Made by a program: the position numbers and the translations under genes. Below, one piece after another: positions 1-11,757 of a DNA stretch of 64,000 nt. The notes beneath the pieces are model-generated. The model was given only the letters and a program-made list of their open reading frames with translations, was not told the DNA's origin and did not search any database. How positions within the stretch are numbered: the stretch's first letter is position 1; every line of letters begins with the position of its first letter. This DNA comes from Verticillium longisporum (Eukaryota > Ascomycota > Sordariomycetes > Glomerellales > Plectosphaerellaceae). The stretch spans positions 1,302,001-1,366,000 of the forward strand of contig JAETXT010000006.1 of assembly GCA_019188255.1 (NCBI GenBank), written 5' to 3'.

Positions 1-397
1 CATCCTGCAGGGTGTTGCCATTGAAGCCTTCCAACAGCATGTAGATGGCACCAGCATCGGTGGCAAGTTGAGATCCGGGGCCTTCGTAGGCGTATACTTT
101 TGGAACAACCACAGCTGGGAGGTTCTCATCCACGAAACGCATCGTCGATATTTCGCACGCGATTGCGTAGTTTTCGTCTTCCTCCGTAACTGTTGGGAGG
201 ATATCGGGATGCCGAGGCAATCGGACACGGGCAATCACCAGGCTACCGTCCTCGGCGACCATCTCGAAACAGATCCAGGATTGTCCTGCTGAAAAAGGAT
301 CGCTCATTGCGAGCTTCTGGCCTTTGATGCGCTCAGCATGGCGTATAAGAACATCTTTATCGAGAGTGTCGAACGACCTCAATAACCGCTCTTTCAT
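1..397 (-). CDS. APH-family phosphotransferase-like protein, N-terminal part
   Basis: The minus strand reads from an ATG at 397 without a stop to the window edge, so the C-terminal part is missing. The visible 132 residues look like the N-lobe of the fungal aminoglycoside phosphotransferase/choline kinase-like family (APH): a start rich in basic and acidic residues, a FSAGQSWICFEMV strand pair, VIARVRLPRHPD (the beta strand holding the Ala-x-Lys/Arg position), a helix EISTMRFV, and VPKVYAYE followed by a YMLLEGFNG hinge-like stretch. In this family the HGD and DxD catalytic motifs lie further on, outside the window, so activity cannot be judged. Substrates of fungal members are mostly unknown. 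The frame upstream of 397 hits a stop near 455; an extra upstream exon is possible. It lies just downstream of a FunK1 kinase on the same strand. Confidence 0.7.
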   Translation of the reverse strand, partial: MKERLLRSFDTLDKDVLIRHAERIKGQKLAMSDPFSAGQSWICFEMVAEDGSLVIARVRLPRHPDILPTVTEEDENYAIACEISTMRFVDENLPAVVVPKVYAYEGPGSQLATDAGAIYMLLEGFNGNTLQD

Positions 398-1020
398 GCC
401 GTTGTATTCCCAATTCTCGAACGAAGTCCATCTCGCGCTCGGAAGGGAATTCGAGGTTTTTTAGTTGCATGTGTGGGTGGCGTGGGGTTTTCGCGCTGTA
501 TTGGTGTCGAAATGGTCCTTTTGATCCTCTGCCGGGTAGAGAGGCAGCAGCTTGACGACGGGGAAGCGACCAACAAGGATGTAGGTTTTGAAAGCTGGAC
601 TGGACGAGGGCGAGGAAAGGCGGACATGTAAGGTCTGTGCCATGAAGGAGAGAGCGTGGGTTTCGTCTGTTGTTAGTCAGCCATCCTAGCCACGATACTG
701 AAGCTGTCATTTCAGCCACATCGCGGGGTAGCCATATCTTCAGCCACCAAGCGGCGGGCAAAGTTCCTACGGGCGCCAGTCTCATGGATGCTGTGCCGAT
801 TTCGACGACCACCGATATGGGCCGTGAGGCGTGTCAGGGGTTTCGAAAACCCCGTCGTTCACTGTTTGTTGGTTAGCAACTAATTACACCTCCACCTCCC
901 TGGTGTTTCCGGTCGATCTAGACGTCATACATGAATTAACAACACGGGCTTTGTCGGACTGTTGCGTAGTGCACGGGCTCCAGTACTGTTCTGACCAGAA
1001 AGGCCGATTGACTGAAGTTC
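398..1020. other. Spacer between the APH-like and FunK1 genes
   Basis: Several overlapping open frames occur on both strands (a 151-codon one on the minus strand at 357-812 and a 97-codon one on the plus strand at 831-1124), but none resembles a known family. The minus-strand frame at 461-643 could be a first exon of the APH-like gene; I could not settle a splice pair. Otherwise I see nothing supportable. Confidence 0.4.
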
Positions 1021-3400
1021 CTACGACGGGCTCAGATCCATTTGCGCCTTACGAAGTATTTCTCTCATTCGCGCGTACAACCCTTGGTCCTCCATCTCCC
1101 ACCTCCCACCATTTGGAAACATAACTTTTCGTAACCTGTTGACCCACGGAACCAGTGACTCGTAGTATGATGTACAGTTTCCTTTTATGATCCTCAGAAA
1201 GTCTCCTTCGTTGCTAACCAACCCGTTTTGGAAGTTGCCAGCTCCTCCGTGTCGAAGTAGTTCCACTTGTCAAATCTCGCGACGACTCTGCCCTCATCTG
1301 GCCCGGTGTAATGGATGCATATCCAGAACAAAACCCAGAAGAAGGACTCAAGGTCGTGCATGAAGGAATGCTGCTCGCCCAGAAGGGCCCCAATCGCCAT
1401 GAAAGCCCTTGTACCTGTCTTTCCTCTTGCCCCTGAAGCACCGTCTCGTTGCTCTCGGATGGCAAGGTCAAGGTCGATCAAAAAGAGGGCCACGAAGAGT
1501 TCGTGTCGTCCTCGTTGATCATCAGATTGTTAATCGAGATGTCTCGGTGAAGCAAACCTGCCTTGTGCAAGGACTCATGCCTTTCGATGCAGCCCTCTAG
1601 CGCGGCAAGCAGAACCGACGGGGAGCTTGCCTTGTAAATAGCTTTTCCGTAGTCGCGTAGGATGACCCGCCTATGTACTCGATTGGGGATGGCGTGGCTG
1701 CCTGCTTTTGTTGGAGATGCCGAACAGGACCGTTTACTGGGTGGTACGGGGGCACCCGTCTGGCTCGAGGACCGCTTCACTCCGATAGTACTGCTTCGAC
1801 CTGTTCGTGAAGGCCTATTACACTCATGCTCTGCGGAATGATAGATCGTTCTGATTGATAATTCTTCGCCTCAGTAGCATCCAGTCCCCTTCGAGTATTG
1901 CCTCGAATGTCGTCAACTTCGTCACGGACAACCACGGTCTCATGGTGGTAGTACCTAGCGACGTTGACTACATCTTTGCCGGTCGCCTCTTGGAGTAATT
2001 CGCCTTCCTCGTCACGCTCCACGAACTGCCAGGAGTCCTTGATGACGATTGGCGACTGTGGGTCTTCTTCGCAGTGCGCTTTCCAGCAAGTCGTAGCCCG
2101 GCCGGCGACGCAAGGCGCGCGTTTCATTAATTGGTCGATGACGAGCCTCTCTGTTTGTCCGTTCCGTGTGATCATGATGAGCCGTTTGCCGTTCTCTGTA
2201 ATGATCGTAGGGTCAAAGCCAAGCTCTTCCTCATCCATCCAGAGGAACCCAATGATCGTGGAGACAAACTGCAGCCCGTCGTGGTTAATATCAAACCGTT
2301 CAGACGCGATCCCGCCGAGCCGGTCAAACATCCATATCCTCATGAGCGAACCGCAAATGGTAAAGCCCAAGACGAAGCGACGGGTGTCTTGAGCAGTGAG
2401 AACTTCCCTTGCGTATCTCCCCAAATCAAGCCATGCTTTGGAGGCGATATCGGCAGATGGATTGCTCTTCAGCTCTCCAGGGACGAGTATCTGCGACCAG
2501 CAACATCGAGAGTCGCTTCTTGCTTGGGGGTCATTCACGAACCCAACGTCCAGCTTGCGCTCTGCAGTAGAACCGTGGATCGGCTTGTTGGGCTGTGCCA
2601 ACGGCCTCCGGCCGGTCAGAGTGGGTTTGTACGATTCTGCGAAGGCCGCCAGCTTATCGCTGATGTCCGCGAACCAGCTAAGCACACCGTCTTGATTCGC
2701 ATCACTCGGCCATCTGGTCCACCCCTCGCGAAATAGAGGGTTGCTGCCTTCCTCGCACTTCTCGAATATTGCCCGAGACGCTGTATCAAGATCGGCCACA
2801 CGTCCGAAATATGTCTTGTGGAAACCAGGGAGCCCGACATGCATAGTACCGAGCTCTTCCCTGAGCACAAGGTCCATGTACTTCCGATGCTCGGACGAGT
2901 TCGCAAAGCCGCTCGTGTTGCGGAGCCACGGAGTTTGTTGAAGAGAGGATGCTATTGATCGGGGCGGCGGGGTGGCTTCGGCAACGGTGTTGTAGACGTG
3001 ATCCCAGATCAACGCGTCGTCAAGGGTATCGGCTAGGGATGCTTTGAAAAGTGGTTTGATGCGGTCGAAATCGAAGTCATCGGAGTTGACAGCGGAGCTG
3101 AGTCTTGATAAGTCGCTAAATAGGTTCTTCCCTCTCCCACCTGAGCGAAGCAGACGAGACGCTTGGCAGCCTTGAAGCGCCAGGATGAGATCGAGAGCTA
3201 AGTTTTGGAATTCTGTAAGGTCAGTAGTGTAGGATCGGTAGGGTGGATTGTTTTACCATCGTCAGTAAGCTCGCAAAGCGAGTCCAGTGAGGAGGGATGC
3301 CCTCATTTTTACAGGCGGCCTTGAAAGAAGCGCGAAAGCCCTCAAGTCCGGTCTTAATGGGGTTGTCCTCAATGATCTTTGGCCGACGTTGATCTGCCAT
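1021..3400 (-). CDS. FunK1-type fungal protein kinase, frame interrupted at homopolymers
   Basis: A predicted serine/threonine-kinase-like protein of about 779 residues in the fungal-specific FunK1 class (Pkinase_fungal), a group often expanded in accessory regions; substrates are unknown. Start is the ATG at 3400 (MADQRRPK), with a 44-nt intron at 3256-3213. N-terminal half: FDFDRIKPLF, LIWDHVYN and the long FunK1 helical region. C-terminal half: VHRRVILRDYGK, the catalytic loop HRDISINNLM near 1530, LIDLDLA in place of DFG, then GTRAFMAIGALLGEQHSFMHDLESFFWVLFW in the activation region. The frame breaks at four places (about 3272, 1780, 1480-1484 and 1222-1224). Each is repaired by one extra base in a short run, and the protein then continues exactly as the family expects. 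I therefore treat it as a probable gene with sequence errors; a young pseudogene is the alternative. Confidence 0.85.
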
Positions 3401-4272
3401 GGTGGGGGGTTCAGGCGTCCGGGGGTTAGAAAGTGAGAATTGGCGCGACGTATCACAAGGATGGAGCTGTCAGCGCCCATCGTGGCTCTAGACAGACACG
3501 TGACTTCCAGTCGAGGACCGTCACTTCACCAGGAGTTGTAGCTGGTGTTTGCTTACTAACACGCTAGGCAGAAAACAGCATATTCATGGCCACGCTTTGA
3601 GCCAATGCGGTCTGGGAACGCTACAGGGTATCAGCGCGATGTAATTGGCTGGACGATGGCTTCAAGAACCTCACTAGTTACTCGATAAGGCGTATCACTG
3701 GCAAGGAACCACTGCGTTCCCCGCTATGGTTGAGATTCCAAATCACGTGTTCATCACTGCCATCACACGTCAGGTGCATCATCACTAAATGCTCAATCTC
3801 ACATGGTGTCCTGATGACCATCCAGTCAGGTCGTGATGCATATATATACCGAGCCTGGAGGTCATGAAAAGCGCTAAGACAGACTCCACCACACGACCAT
3901 CAACACAGGTTATCGCCTTCATTCTCCGAGCCCTCTACGAAAGGTATCTCTTCCTCTTTGCTTAGGCAAATGGCGCGTACAAATAGATTATTATGAATTC
4001 CACTCTGCTTCTCCTCTCATTTGACCAGACACAGTCCCCGTGACTAGAAGTAGCTGAAGAGCAACCCTGGCAATACGGATACAGAGTCCAGACGGGGGTC
4101 AAAATACCATTTCGACTCAATTTTTGGCCAATTTCAAAGTCTTATTACAAGCGCTTGGGTCGTCTTCCTTTGTGCTGACACCCCGTTGCTTCTCTCAAGT
4201 TCACACCACTACTGCGCCTGTGACATGCATTTGCGACAGCCTCACAAGCCAACCCCTGGTGAATGTCCGAGC
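3401..4272. other. Intergenic region with a promoter-like element
   Basis: No convincing gene. A TATA-like run lies at about 3838-3848, followed 60-70 bp later by a C/A-rich stretch like fungal 5' leaders (3885-3910). A possible mini-intron (gtatct...gcttag) precedes an ATG at 3970, but that frame stops after eight codons. It may be the remains of a plus-strand gene whose body is lost. Confidence 0.35.
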
Positions 4273-5626
4273 TCAACCACCAGTCTGACCAGTACCGGCA
4301 GCGCCAGGCATGTGTTGCTTAGCGAGCGTAACACCTGGCCCATGCCGGTGCCCGAAAGTCGAGTCTGTTCCAGCCGTCGCAGCGTGAGTGCCAGGCTCCA
4401 TTGCCGATCGCTCAGGGGTGTGCTCTTGGAGGTCGGCGTAGTGAATGCTGACAGCTTTGAAATCCTGGGAGACCTGTTGAAGAGAGTCTTCGCCAAAATG
4501 ACCACCAGCTTGCTTGAGTCTCTTGCCAACGGCTCGGTTTTTGCCGTTGATCGTCTTGCCATCTGTTGATACCATGAACTGAATCGTGTCGTCGCCTTCT
4601 GCATGGTTTTCGATATTGCTGACTTGCGACTCCAATACAGAATCGACATTCGAGCAGAGGCCCAGGCACTGTCTCAGAGTATTCGCTTGTCTCTCGAGGT
4701 CATCGAGCGAGGTCTGGTCTTGCGCTGACATGGGTGTTTTCAAGCCGCTTACCAGGCTGTCTGCAATCTTCTTCCGATGCTGCTCAAGCTGTCGAAGTGT
4801 GAAGTGCATGTGATGTTTGATCCCCTCGACTCCTTCACCGAACAACATTTGGGAGGTTGAGACCTGGGCCTGGGCGCTTGCTGAACTGCTATCGCCCTCA
4901 AAGAATTCGACCTCGGTCTGTTCAATCGCCTGCAAAAATGTGGCACAGAATTCGAGACCCTTTTTGGTGCTCTTTTCTTCCTCCTCCATGTGCTGGCGAG
5001 TGGTCACGTCGAGAATCGGACCGGCAGCAGCGCGATGGGTCAAAGTGTCGAGCTTTTGTTGAATGTGGTCTAGATGGGCTTCAAATCAACTGTTGTACTC
5101 GCGATCAACTCTCGACAGGCATGTATAGCCTGGGTGCTCGTAGCAGACGTGCGGCTGCGAAGGCACATTTGTTAGCCAAGTTAATCTAAGTAGAACAGTG
5201 TACTGACAGATTCGCGAAGCTTATGACAACTGTGATGGTGGAGTTGTGTCTAATCAGCTGCTGCCGAAAGCCTTCCAAACCATCGCTCCCGTTGAACTTC
5301 AGTTTAGCCCAATCGCGGAAGCTTGTCCGGTCAGGGCTAGAGCGTGAGCAGGAATCAAGCAGCTGGGCTTCAACCTCATCACATGACTGTCGGCACTGTG
5401 TAAGCGTGAGTGTGAGAGCTGTAAGATCAACGTCAAGCTGGAGATCGCCGGTCTCAGAGAGCTTTCGAAGGACCAAATTCAGGCTTGCGAGCTCCGTGAG
5501 GAGCTCTCGAACTTGATGTGGATGGGAGCGGATGTCTTTGATCGTTTCGTAAAGCTTCGCGCTGGACTTCAGGGCAAAAGCGGCCAGGGCTAGAACGCCA
5601 GAACTCAACCCTACGATCTCCGCCAT
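4273..5626 (-). CDS. PigL_N (fungal N-terminal STAND-type) domain protein
   Basis: About 433 residues. The start ATG at 5626 gives MAEIVGLSSGVLALAAFALKSS, the hydrophobic helix and YETIKDIRSHP pattern of the PigL_N/Fungal_N domain, named after azaphilone cluster protein L and found at the N terminus of fungal STAND and ankyrin proteins as well as alone. Residues 1-200 form that helical domain (LRKLSETGDLQLDVDL, CRQSCDEVEAQL, ITVVISFANLR). The rest is charged and helical with no NACHT, ankyrin or catalytic motif, so it is the short, domain-only form; function unknown. An intron at 5207-5155 (GTCAGT...TTCGCAG) joins NL to RTS in frame. One missing base near 5079 (AAGCCC where AAGGCCC restores the frame) interrupts exon 2. 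The stop is at 4273-4275. A LINE fragment begins about 400 bp upstream. Confidence 0.75.
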
Positions 5627-6021
5627 TTTGACGATAATATTCGCGGTGTACACAAGGATGAAGTTTGAGAATGCATCGGAAGAATCAACGAGGTGGAACA
5701 CGGAACAAATACAGCAATGCAAGCGCCCAAGAGGAATGAGGCTGTTGTCCCGATATTGCCGCGCGGTTAGTGTGAGAGAGAAGAGTGTGCCAACATTCAA
5801 GTGGGACGAGAGAGACGGCCTTATTAGTCAGCGATCAAACCCGGAGCCGAAGTTAGTCCGGAGTTCCAGGACTCGCTGGGGTAGAGCACCAGAAAGAGAA
5901 ACTTGGACTGACGAACACTCGCTTTTCGAGTTTGGAAACCACGCATGGTAACGTGAAGGGTCTGACATGGCGCCGGAAACCTCCTTCGGTGACATTGGTG
6001 AGTGCAGGGAACATGGCGCAA

Positions 6022-6290
6022 AAGGCCCACGTCTTGTCTGCTTCGAATGTCGCACCACTTCTCCTTTCCCAGGCCAACGCCTCTTCGATGATGGTTTTAA
6101 TCCCTGTGCGGTTGTCTTGCGTGGTTGGGCCAGCGACCCAAGCCGTGAAATCATCGACGAAGGCTATGGCCCCACCGTAGCAATCGATCTTTCGCTGCAC
6201 CAGGTCCGCATTGAAAAACAGGAAGAGGATCGATGACAGAGGCGAGACCTCTGACGTTTGGCCGTTGACCTGGATTGTGGCTGTCCGGAT
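6022..6290 (-). mobile_element. LINE fragment A (reverse transcriptase core)
   Basis: The minus-strand translation matches the reverse transcriptase of the large LINE at 53.7-58.6 kb from [10 protein letters not shown] through [27 protein letters not shown] and [14 protein letters not shown]. About 11 residues around the GLPQGSP motif are deleted, and both ends run abruptly into unrelated sequence that stays open (VLSSVAAVQKALERAG upstream, WAFCAMFPALTNV downstream). It is an internal relic without a 3' tail. Confidence 0.85.
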
Positions 6291-9041
6291 AGGAACGAGG
6301 TTCTCCACCCACCCGGATGGAGGCATCTGCCCGGTGACGCCTGCACGCTCCAACGCTTTTTGGACAGCCGCTACGGAGGACAGCACTGGTGGAACATGAA
6401 AGTCCCAATCAGATGCATCCGTTACTGATCCCGGGACGAAGTCTAAGCACGAAGGATGGGGGAACAGGAGGAGGAAGAGAGCTAAAGGCGACCAAACGAC
6501 TTAAGGAGGGAGTGGTAACGAGGGACTGTGCCAGAATGAATAACGAGGTAACGAGGGAATGAGGCGGTGGGGGGGCCCAAAAGACGAATGGAGATTGGTT
6601 GTAAGGGTGGAGACCCGTGATGTGCTATATGTAGTCATCGGGGGATGAAGTCAGTAGTGTGGGTCACTTGTTTTGGAAAAAGGTGGAGCGTCGAGAAGGA
6701 GGGGGACGACTGGTCATGGTGAGCCGTACAGAATGTGGATATGTTGTAGGACTACTTAAGGGGGGTGTTCCCCCGTCGGTTACTTGCGGTTTTTGTTGGC
6801 ATTCTTCCTCGTTCTTTGTTGTCAGACGAGAAGCTCGTTTTTAAAGGCCAGTGGAACTCTCTCCTCGCGGGGCGGGAGCTAGTTGTAAGTGTGAGTGTTG
6901 GGTTGGTCGACAATACCGTGGAGAGGTCTTGAAGCATTGTAGGTCCCGGGTGTTGGTCTCTTGGGGAGTCTCTTGTGCGAGATGTCGGGAAATCTTTTTG
7001 GGACCGCGCTGGATGACCGGCGCCTCGGCTGGGGTCGGTTTTTCTACGGTGCGTGGTTGGGGTCGCGCTCTCTTCATCGCATTGGAGAGTTGAAGCCACG
7101 TGAAGTGGGTATCGTAGTCGGTTGGCTTCGATGGTACCTCCATGTGGTAGGGAATAGGCGTCTTCGTGAGTTAGATGATGCGGAGCTTTACCTCTTGGAT
7201 GATGTCCTTCGTGTGGTCAGTGATAACCTAGCGTTGGAGATAGCTTTTCGGAGTTGGACGGTCCGAGGGGAGGAGCGCAGGTTCTCTTTTGTTTCTGTCA
7301 GTGTAATGGCAGTCTTGAGCATCGCGACAGGTATGGAAAGGGACTTCTTGACGTTTGTGGGTTTTAGGGGGGGAAACCCTGTAATTCCGGGGTCGGATGA
7401 AGATAGCGTGGCGAACTAGCTGACGGTGTGTCATTGTGACAAGCGAAGGTTGGTGACAACAAATGGAGGATTTCTTGATGAGTCATTTGAGTCCTCTTTA
7501 CGGGGGTACAGTCGGTGTTTGGAAAAAGGAATGGAAGGATAATTTCGATGAATGTGGAGAATATGCGAAAAGTGATTGAGGGTGTTTAGTTTTGCCTTTC
7601 CAAGTTGGAAGACAGTGTAGAGATTATATGGTGGAGAACACCATGAGTGACCGTCAGTGTATGGAGATGGTAAGTTGGTGATAGCTTCACTTTCTTTAGA
7701 GTAGTACTCTTCTCTTCCCCTTCACGATACAATTCTGGTAAATGGGTATGGGGCGAAGCCCCGTACGAGTGAGCAAAGCGAATGAGTCAGCTGTTATAGA
7801 GTAATGGTACAGATGAATTTGTTGAAAACATCGTGAGATTGTTAAGTTGTATGTGAATATGTAATGTGAATAGCTTCATTTTTTTGGAAAAGATGGAAAG
7901 GAGCGAAGCGACTTGGAATCATGTGAAAGGGAGCATAAGCGACCGATATTGTAAATGAAATACCGACTGCCGAGGGCTTTCCATCGTCCTGTGCTGACGA
8001 TAAGCCCGGATGGGCGAATGGGGCCCGAGACAGGCACCGCGGGACCGGCAACTGAGATATCTCGAAGAGAGGCCAAGGCGACAGGGACCAAGTTGTCCGC
8101 GTCAGATGCTGCACTGACGGTGGCCTCGCTGGTTTGGCGCAGATGGGCGGTGTCGCGCTCCCGTGCACTAGAGACGGCCGAGACGGCGGAAATGGCAGAT
8201 AAGACGCTCCTTGCATCGCCGAACACACCCATCACACCCAGCGGGACGATTCTCGGCTTGCACTGAAAGGCAATGGTCTACTAGGCACGTCTCCGAGCCC
8301 ACTACTTAGCAGTCTAATTCGCAGAGATAATGGCATGGCCCCTCCCCGGGACGATGTCGGCAGAGATTCCCAAAGCACCGCCGCCTGGAGTGATCGGGTG
8401 GTGACCAAGTGATCGCCCTGTCCGGCGACGAGGCGACAAGACCGGGCTCTCAGGGATTGACTCGACATTTCATTTCGTTGGTTGGTACATTCATTCATCG
8501 TGAACCAACACTCCTCCGATGGCTTCCACAGGTCCAATCGAAAGTGCCGCACCAGCTGAGATGCCACAGCCGGGACACCACAGCCGGGACACGACGCCCG
8601 CGGCCCGTGAGCCACGACGAGCCGTATCTTCTCTGGTCGCTTGGAAAACAGCAGCAGCAGGAGCCTGGTTCGCGGCCTGGAACCTGAAATAATCACCTCC
8701 GTGTCAGATCGCACCTCGGATCTCACCTGCACAACAGCAATCGCACAAAGCTCGGTTCGCACGCTTCCTCACTGCTACTGTCGATGTAGTGTTCGCTCAA
8801 TTTGAAGGGTGGGCTGAAGTTCAGATCAATGCTTCCATATGCCTGTGGGCACAGGCGAGAGGTATGTTCCCTTGCGAAGGCTGAACCCGTCGCTAGCTTG
8901 CTGCTCACCACACGTGCAGGTGCCGTCATCAGAGGCAAAGTGTACCTCGATGGTGGCTATTCGGCCTTTCTCCACGCTCATCCTCGCAGCAGCTAATTAG
9001 CACCACCGTCAAGACGCGAATGCTGGTGCCGTTCCATTGCC
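6291..9041. other. Long stretch without a recognisable gene
   Basis: An open 152-codon plus-strand frame (6961-7419, Trp/Arg-rich) faces open minus-strand frames over the same bases (6752-7143), and neither resembles a known family. 7440-7870 is T/G-biased with short frames and contains a small inverted repeat, ggggcgaagcccc, near 7750. At 7876-8266 both strands are open (103-119 codons). At 8880-8995 a plus-strand fragment GAVIRGKVYLDGGYSAF resembles one Kelch-type repeat strand and could be a decayed exon. Transposon noncoding sequence is a reasonable guess for 6.4-7.9 kb but unproven. Confidence 0.35.
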
Positions 9042-9059
9042 GTGAGTGAGATTGTGCTG

Positions 9060-11692
9060 GAGAAGCCCGGAGCGGCGCAAGATAGCACTGCTAAGGGAGC
9101 AGCGAAACAATACCACGATGCCATTCAACAGCAGAAGAAAAGCCACTGGAACCACTTCCTGGCCAACAACGACAACATCTGGAAGGCCGCCAAGTATCTT
9201 CAGTCGGGCGACGACGCGGCATTCGGCAAAGTGCCACAACTTGTGAAAGCTGATGGCACGCGGACGACCGACAGCATAGAGCAAGCGGAAGAGCTGCTTG
9301 CCACCCTTTTCTCGCCTTACCAGAGCTCATTGAAGAGGAAGGTGAGAGGCCGCAGCGCGATTCGGCTGTCAACATGCCCAACATCACGATGGAAGAAGTC
9401 GAACGCCGTCTATTCGCGACGAAATCGTGGAAAGCACCTGGTGAGGACGGATTGCCGGCGGTAGTCTGGAAACAGATTTGGCCAGCCGTCAAGCACAGTG
9501 TCCTTGCGAATTTCCGCGCATCGCTAAAGGAAGGAGTACTCCCCGACCAATGGAGGCATGCCGAGATCATCCCGCTCAAGAAGCCCGGCAAAGGCGACTA
9601 CACCATCGCCAAGGCTTGGAGGCTCATCTCGCTCCTCGCCACGCCCGGCAAGGTTCTCGAGTCGGTTGTTGCGGAGAGGATCTTCCATGCAGTCGAAACG
9701 CACGGGTTGTTGCCCACGAACCATTTCGGGGCCCGCAAACAGAGGTCAGCAGAACAAGCGTTAGTGTTAATACAAGAACAAATCCACACAGAATGGAGAA
9801 ATCGTTGGGTAGTCAACCTCGTGAGATTTGATGTGAAGGGAGCGTACAATGGAGTGTGCAAAGAGAGACAGACTGATTCAGAGAATGAGGGCGAGGGGCC
9901 TCCCAGAAGAGCTGCTCCGTTGGGTAGAGGCATTCTGCTCAGATCGGACGGCGATAATTCAGGTCAGCGGCCAAGCATTAGAGGTCCGGACCCTGCCTCA
10001 AGCCGGACTACCGCAAGGATCATCGCTGTCGCCCATCTTGTTTCTGTTCTTCAACGCAGACCTTGCACAACGGAAGATCAACTGCTATGGGGGAGCTATA
10101 GCCTTCGTCGACGACTTCACAGCCTGGGTCGCTGACCCAACCACACAAGACAACCGTAAAGGAATTGAGGCAATCATAGAGAAGGTATTGGACTGGGAGC
10201 GGAGGAGCGGTGCAACTTTCGAAGTGGACAAGACTGCGGTCAGCCACTTCACCCGATGGGCTAAAAGGTCCGATTCGAAACCGTTCACTATCAAAGGGCA
10301 AACAGTTGAACCCAAACAGCATGTCAAGATCCTCGGCGTGATTATGGACATTGGGCTCAGGTATAGGGAACACATTGCAAGAGTGGCAACCAAGGGATTG
10401 GAGGCTGCCATGGAGCTGAAACGACTGAGAGGATTGACGCCGGCGACAGCACGACAGCTATTCACGGCCACCGTGGCTCCGGTGGTGGACTATGCCTCTA
10501 ACGCCTGGAGGCACCGATTGAAAGATTGGACGGCGGCAGCAATCAATCGCGTTCAAAAGGTTGGAGCGCAGGCAATCATTGGAGCGTTCATCACGATAGT
10601 CACGAGCCGAGCGTAGCAGAAGCGGAGGCCCACATCGCCAGTGCACCAGAGCGATTCACGAGAAGAGCCATCAAACTTTGGACGGATCTCCACGCACTAC
10701 CCGAGACCAACCCACTTCGAAAACTAATTGCGCGCATGCGGAAGTTCAGGCGTTTCCACCGCTCACCATTTTTCCAATTGGCAACTGCGCTCAACGAGAT
10801 TCCAATGGAGAATCTGGAAACCATCAACCCATTCACACTTCCGCCGTGGATGGGAAGAATGGACAATTGCCGAATGGAAAGACGACCTAATATTATCGCG
10901 TGCCGACTAGGACGCGATGGTGCGTATCGCCGTCAGCAGCTCGGCACGAAACGAGCTGGTTGGGGTCGGCGGCGTCATCGAAGGACCAGGAATGGTGCCC
11001 GAGACGTTTTCATTCACCCACGGCATGAGGACCGATTAGAACCCATTTTTCGGAGAACTCGTGGCTGTGGCGTACGCGCTGCGGCTTCTGCCACACCTAA
11101 GGGGCCAAAGTGTATTGTTACTGAAGAGTAACAGGGCCGCGGCGCTGACACTTCGAAACCCCCGTCAACAATCTGGACAAGAGTACGTTCGCTGCATCTA
11201 CGAAGCGGTCACTCGACTTCGAGAGACCGGGAACATCATCACAGCCGTTTGGCTCCCTAGTCATCTCGAGGACGACCTCCTGAAGAACGCGAAAGGAGAA
11301 GCACGCAAGTGGAGCCGAGAGGGCGCCTCACCAGAAAAGCAATCCACGAAGATGCGGTCCACCACCCTAATGCTGCAAGACGCAAAATACGTGTAGAGAG
11401 ACGGCTACCAAATAAGGTAAGAAAACTCTCGAAGCAGATAGATTTAGCCCTACCTGGCAAACACACTCGAGAACTGTACGACAACCTCTCCTGGATAGAA
11501 GCGAGCATACTGGCTAAGCTCAGGACGGGCATTGCGAGACTGAACGCTTCACTCTTCCGAATCAGAGCAGTACTTTCGAATCAATGCGCATGCGGGCAAG
11601 CGAGAGAGACGGTGGAGCACTTCCTCCTCCGATGCACATGGGCAACACAACGTGCCGAGATGCTCCTACGAGCTGACACACAAAGAGAGATT
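9060..11692 (+). mobile_element. LINE copy B, 5'-truncated and decayed
   Basis: The plus strand encodes, in several frames, the same polyprotein as the copy at 53.7-58.6 kb: [11 protein letters not shown] and WKAAKYL before the reverse transcriptase, [59 protein letters not shown], the RNase H-like segment VRIAVSSSA, and the C-terminal [17 protein letters not shown]. Frames change near 9370, 9870, 10600, 11050 and 11390. The endonuclease is absent, so truncation is upstream of 9060. Homology stops near 11692, before the 3' end, where oppositely oriented LINE sequence begins. Confidence 0.9.
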
Positions 11693-11699
11693 GGCGTCT

Positions 11700-11757
11700 G
11701 GGACCCTTGTCAGGGATCACGCATTCTCCAAGCGGCCCGTGGCCTTCGCAAAGCGTA
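11700..11757 (-). mobile_element. Inverted LINE sliver between copies B and C
   Basis: About 58 bp (ggatcacgcattctcc...cttcgcaaagcgta) match the end of ORF2 and its stop region, but in the orientation opposite to copy B. The sliver abuts the CA-repeat 3' end of copy C at 11757. It may be the remains of an older minus-strand copy into which copy C inserted. Confidence 0.7.

Noticed and set aside
8880..8995. Kelch-repeat protein gene
   Set aside because: Only one short repeat-like strand (VYLDGGY) is present, without further blades or splice partners; kept as a comment in the spacer.
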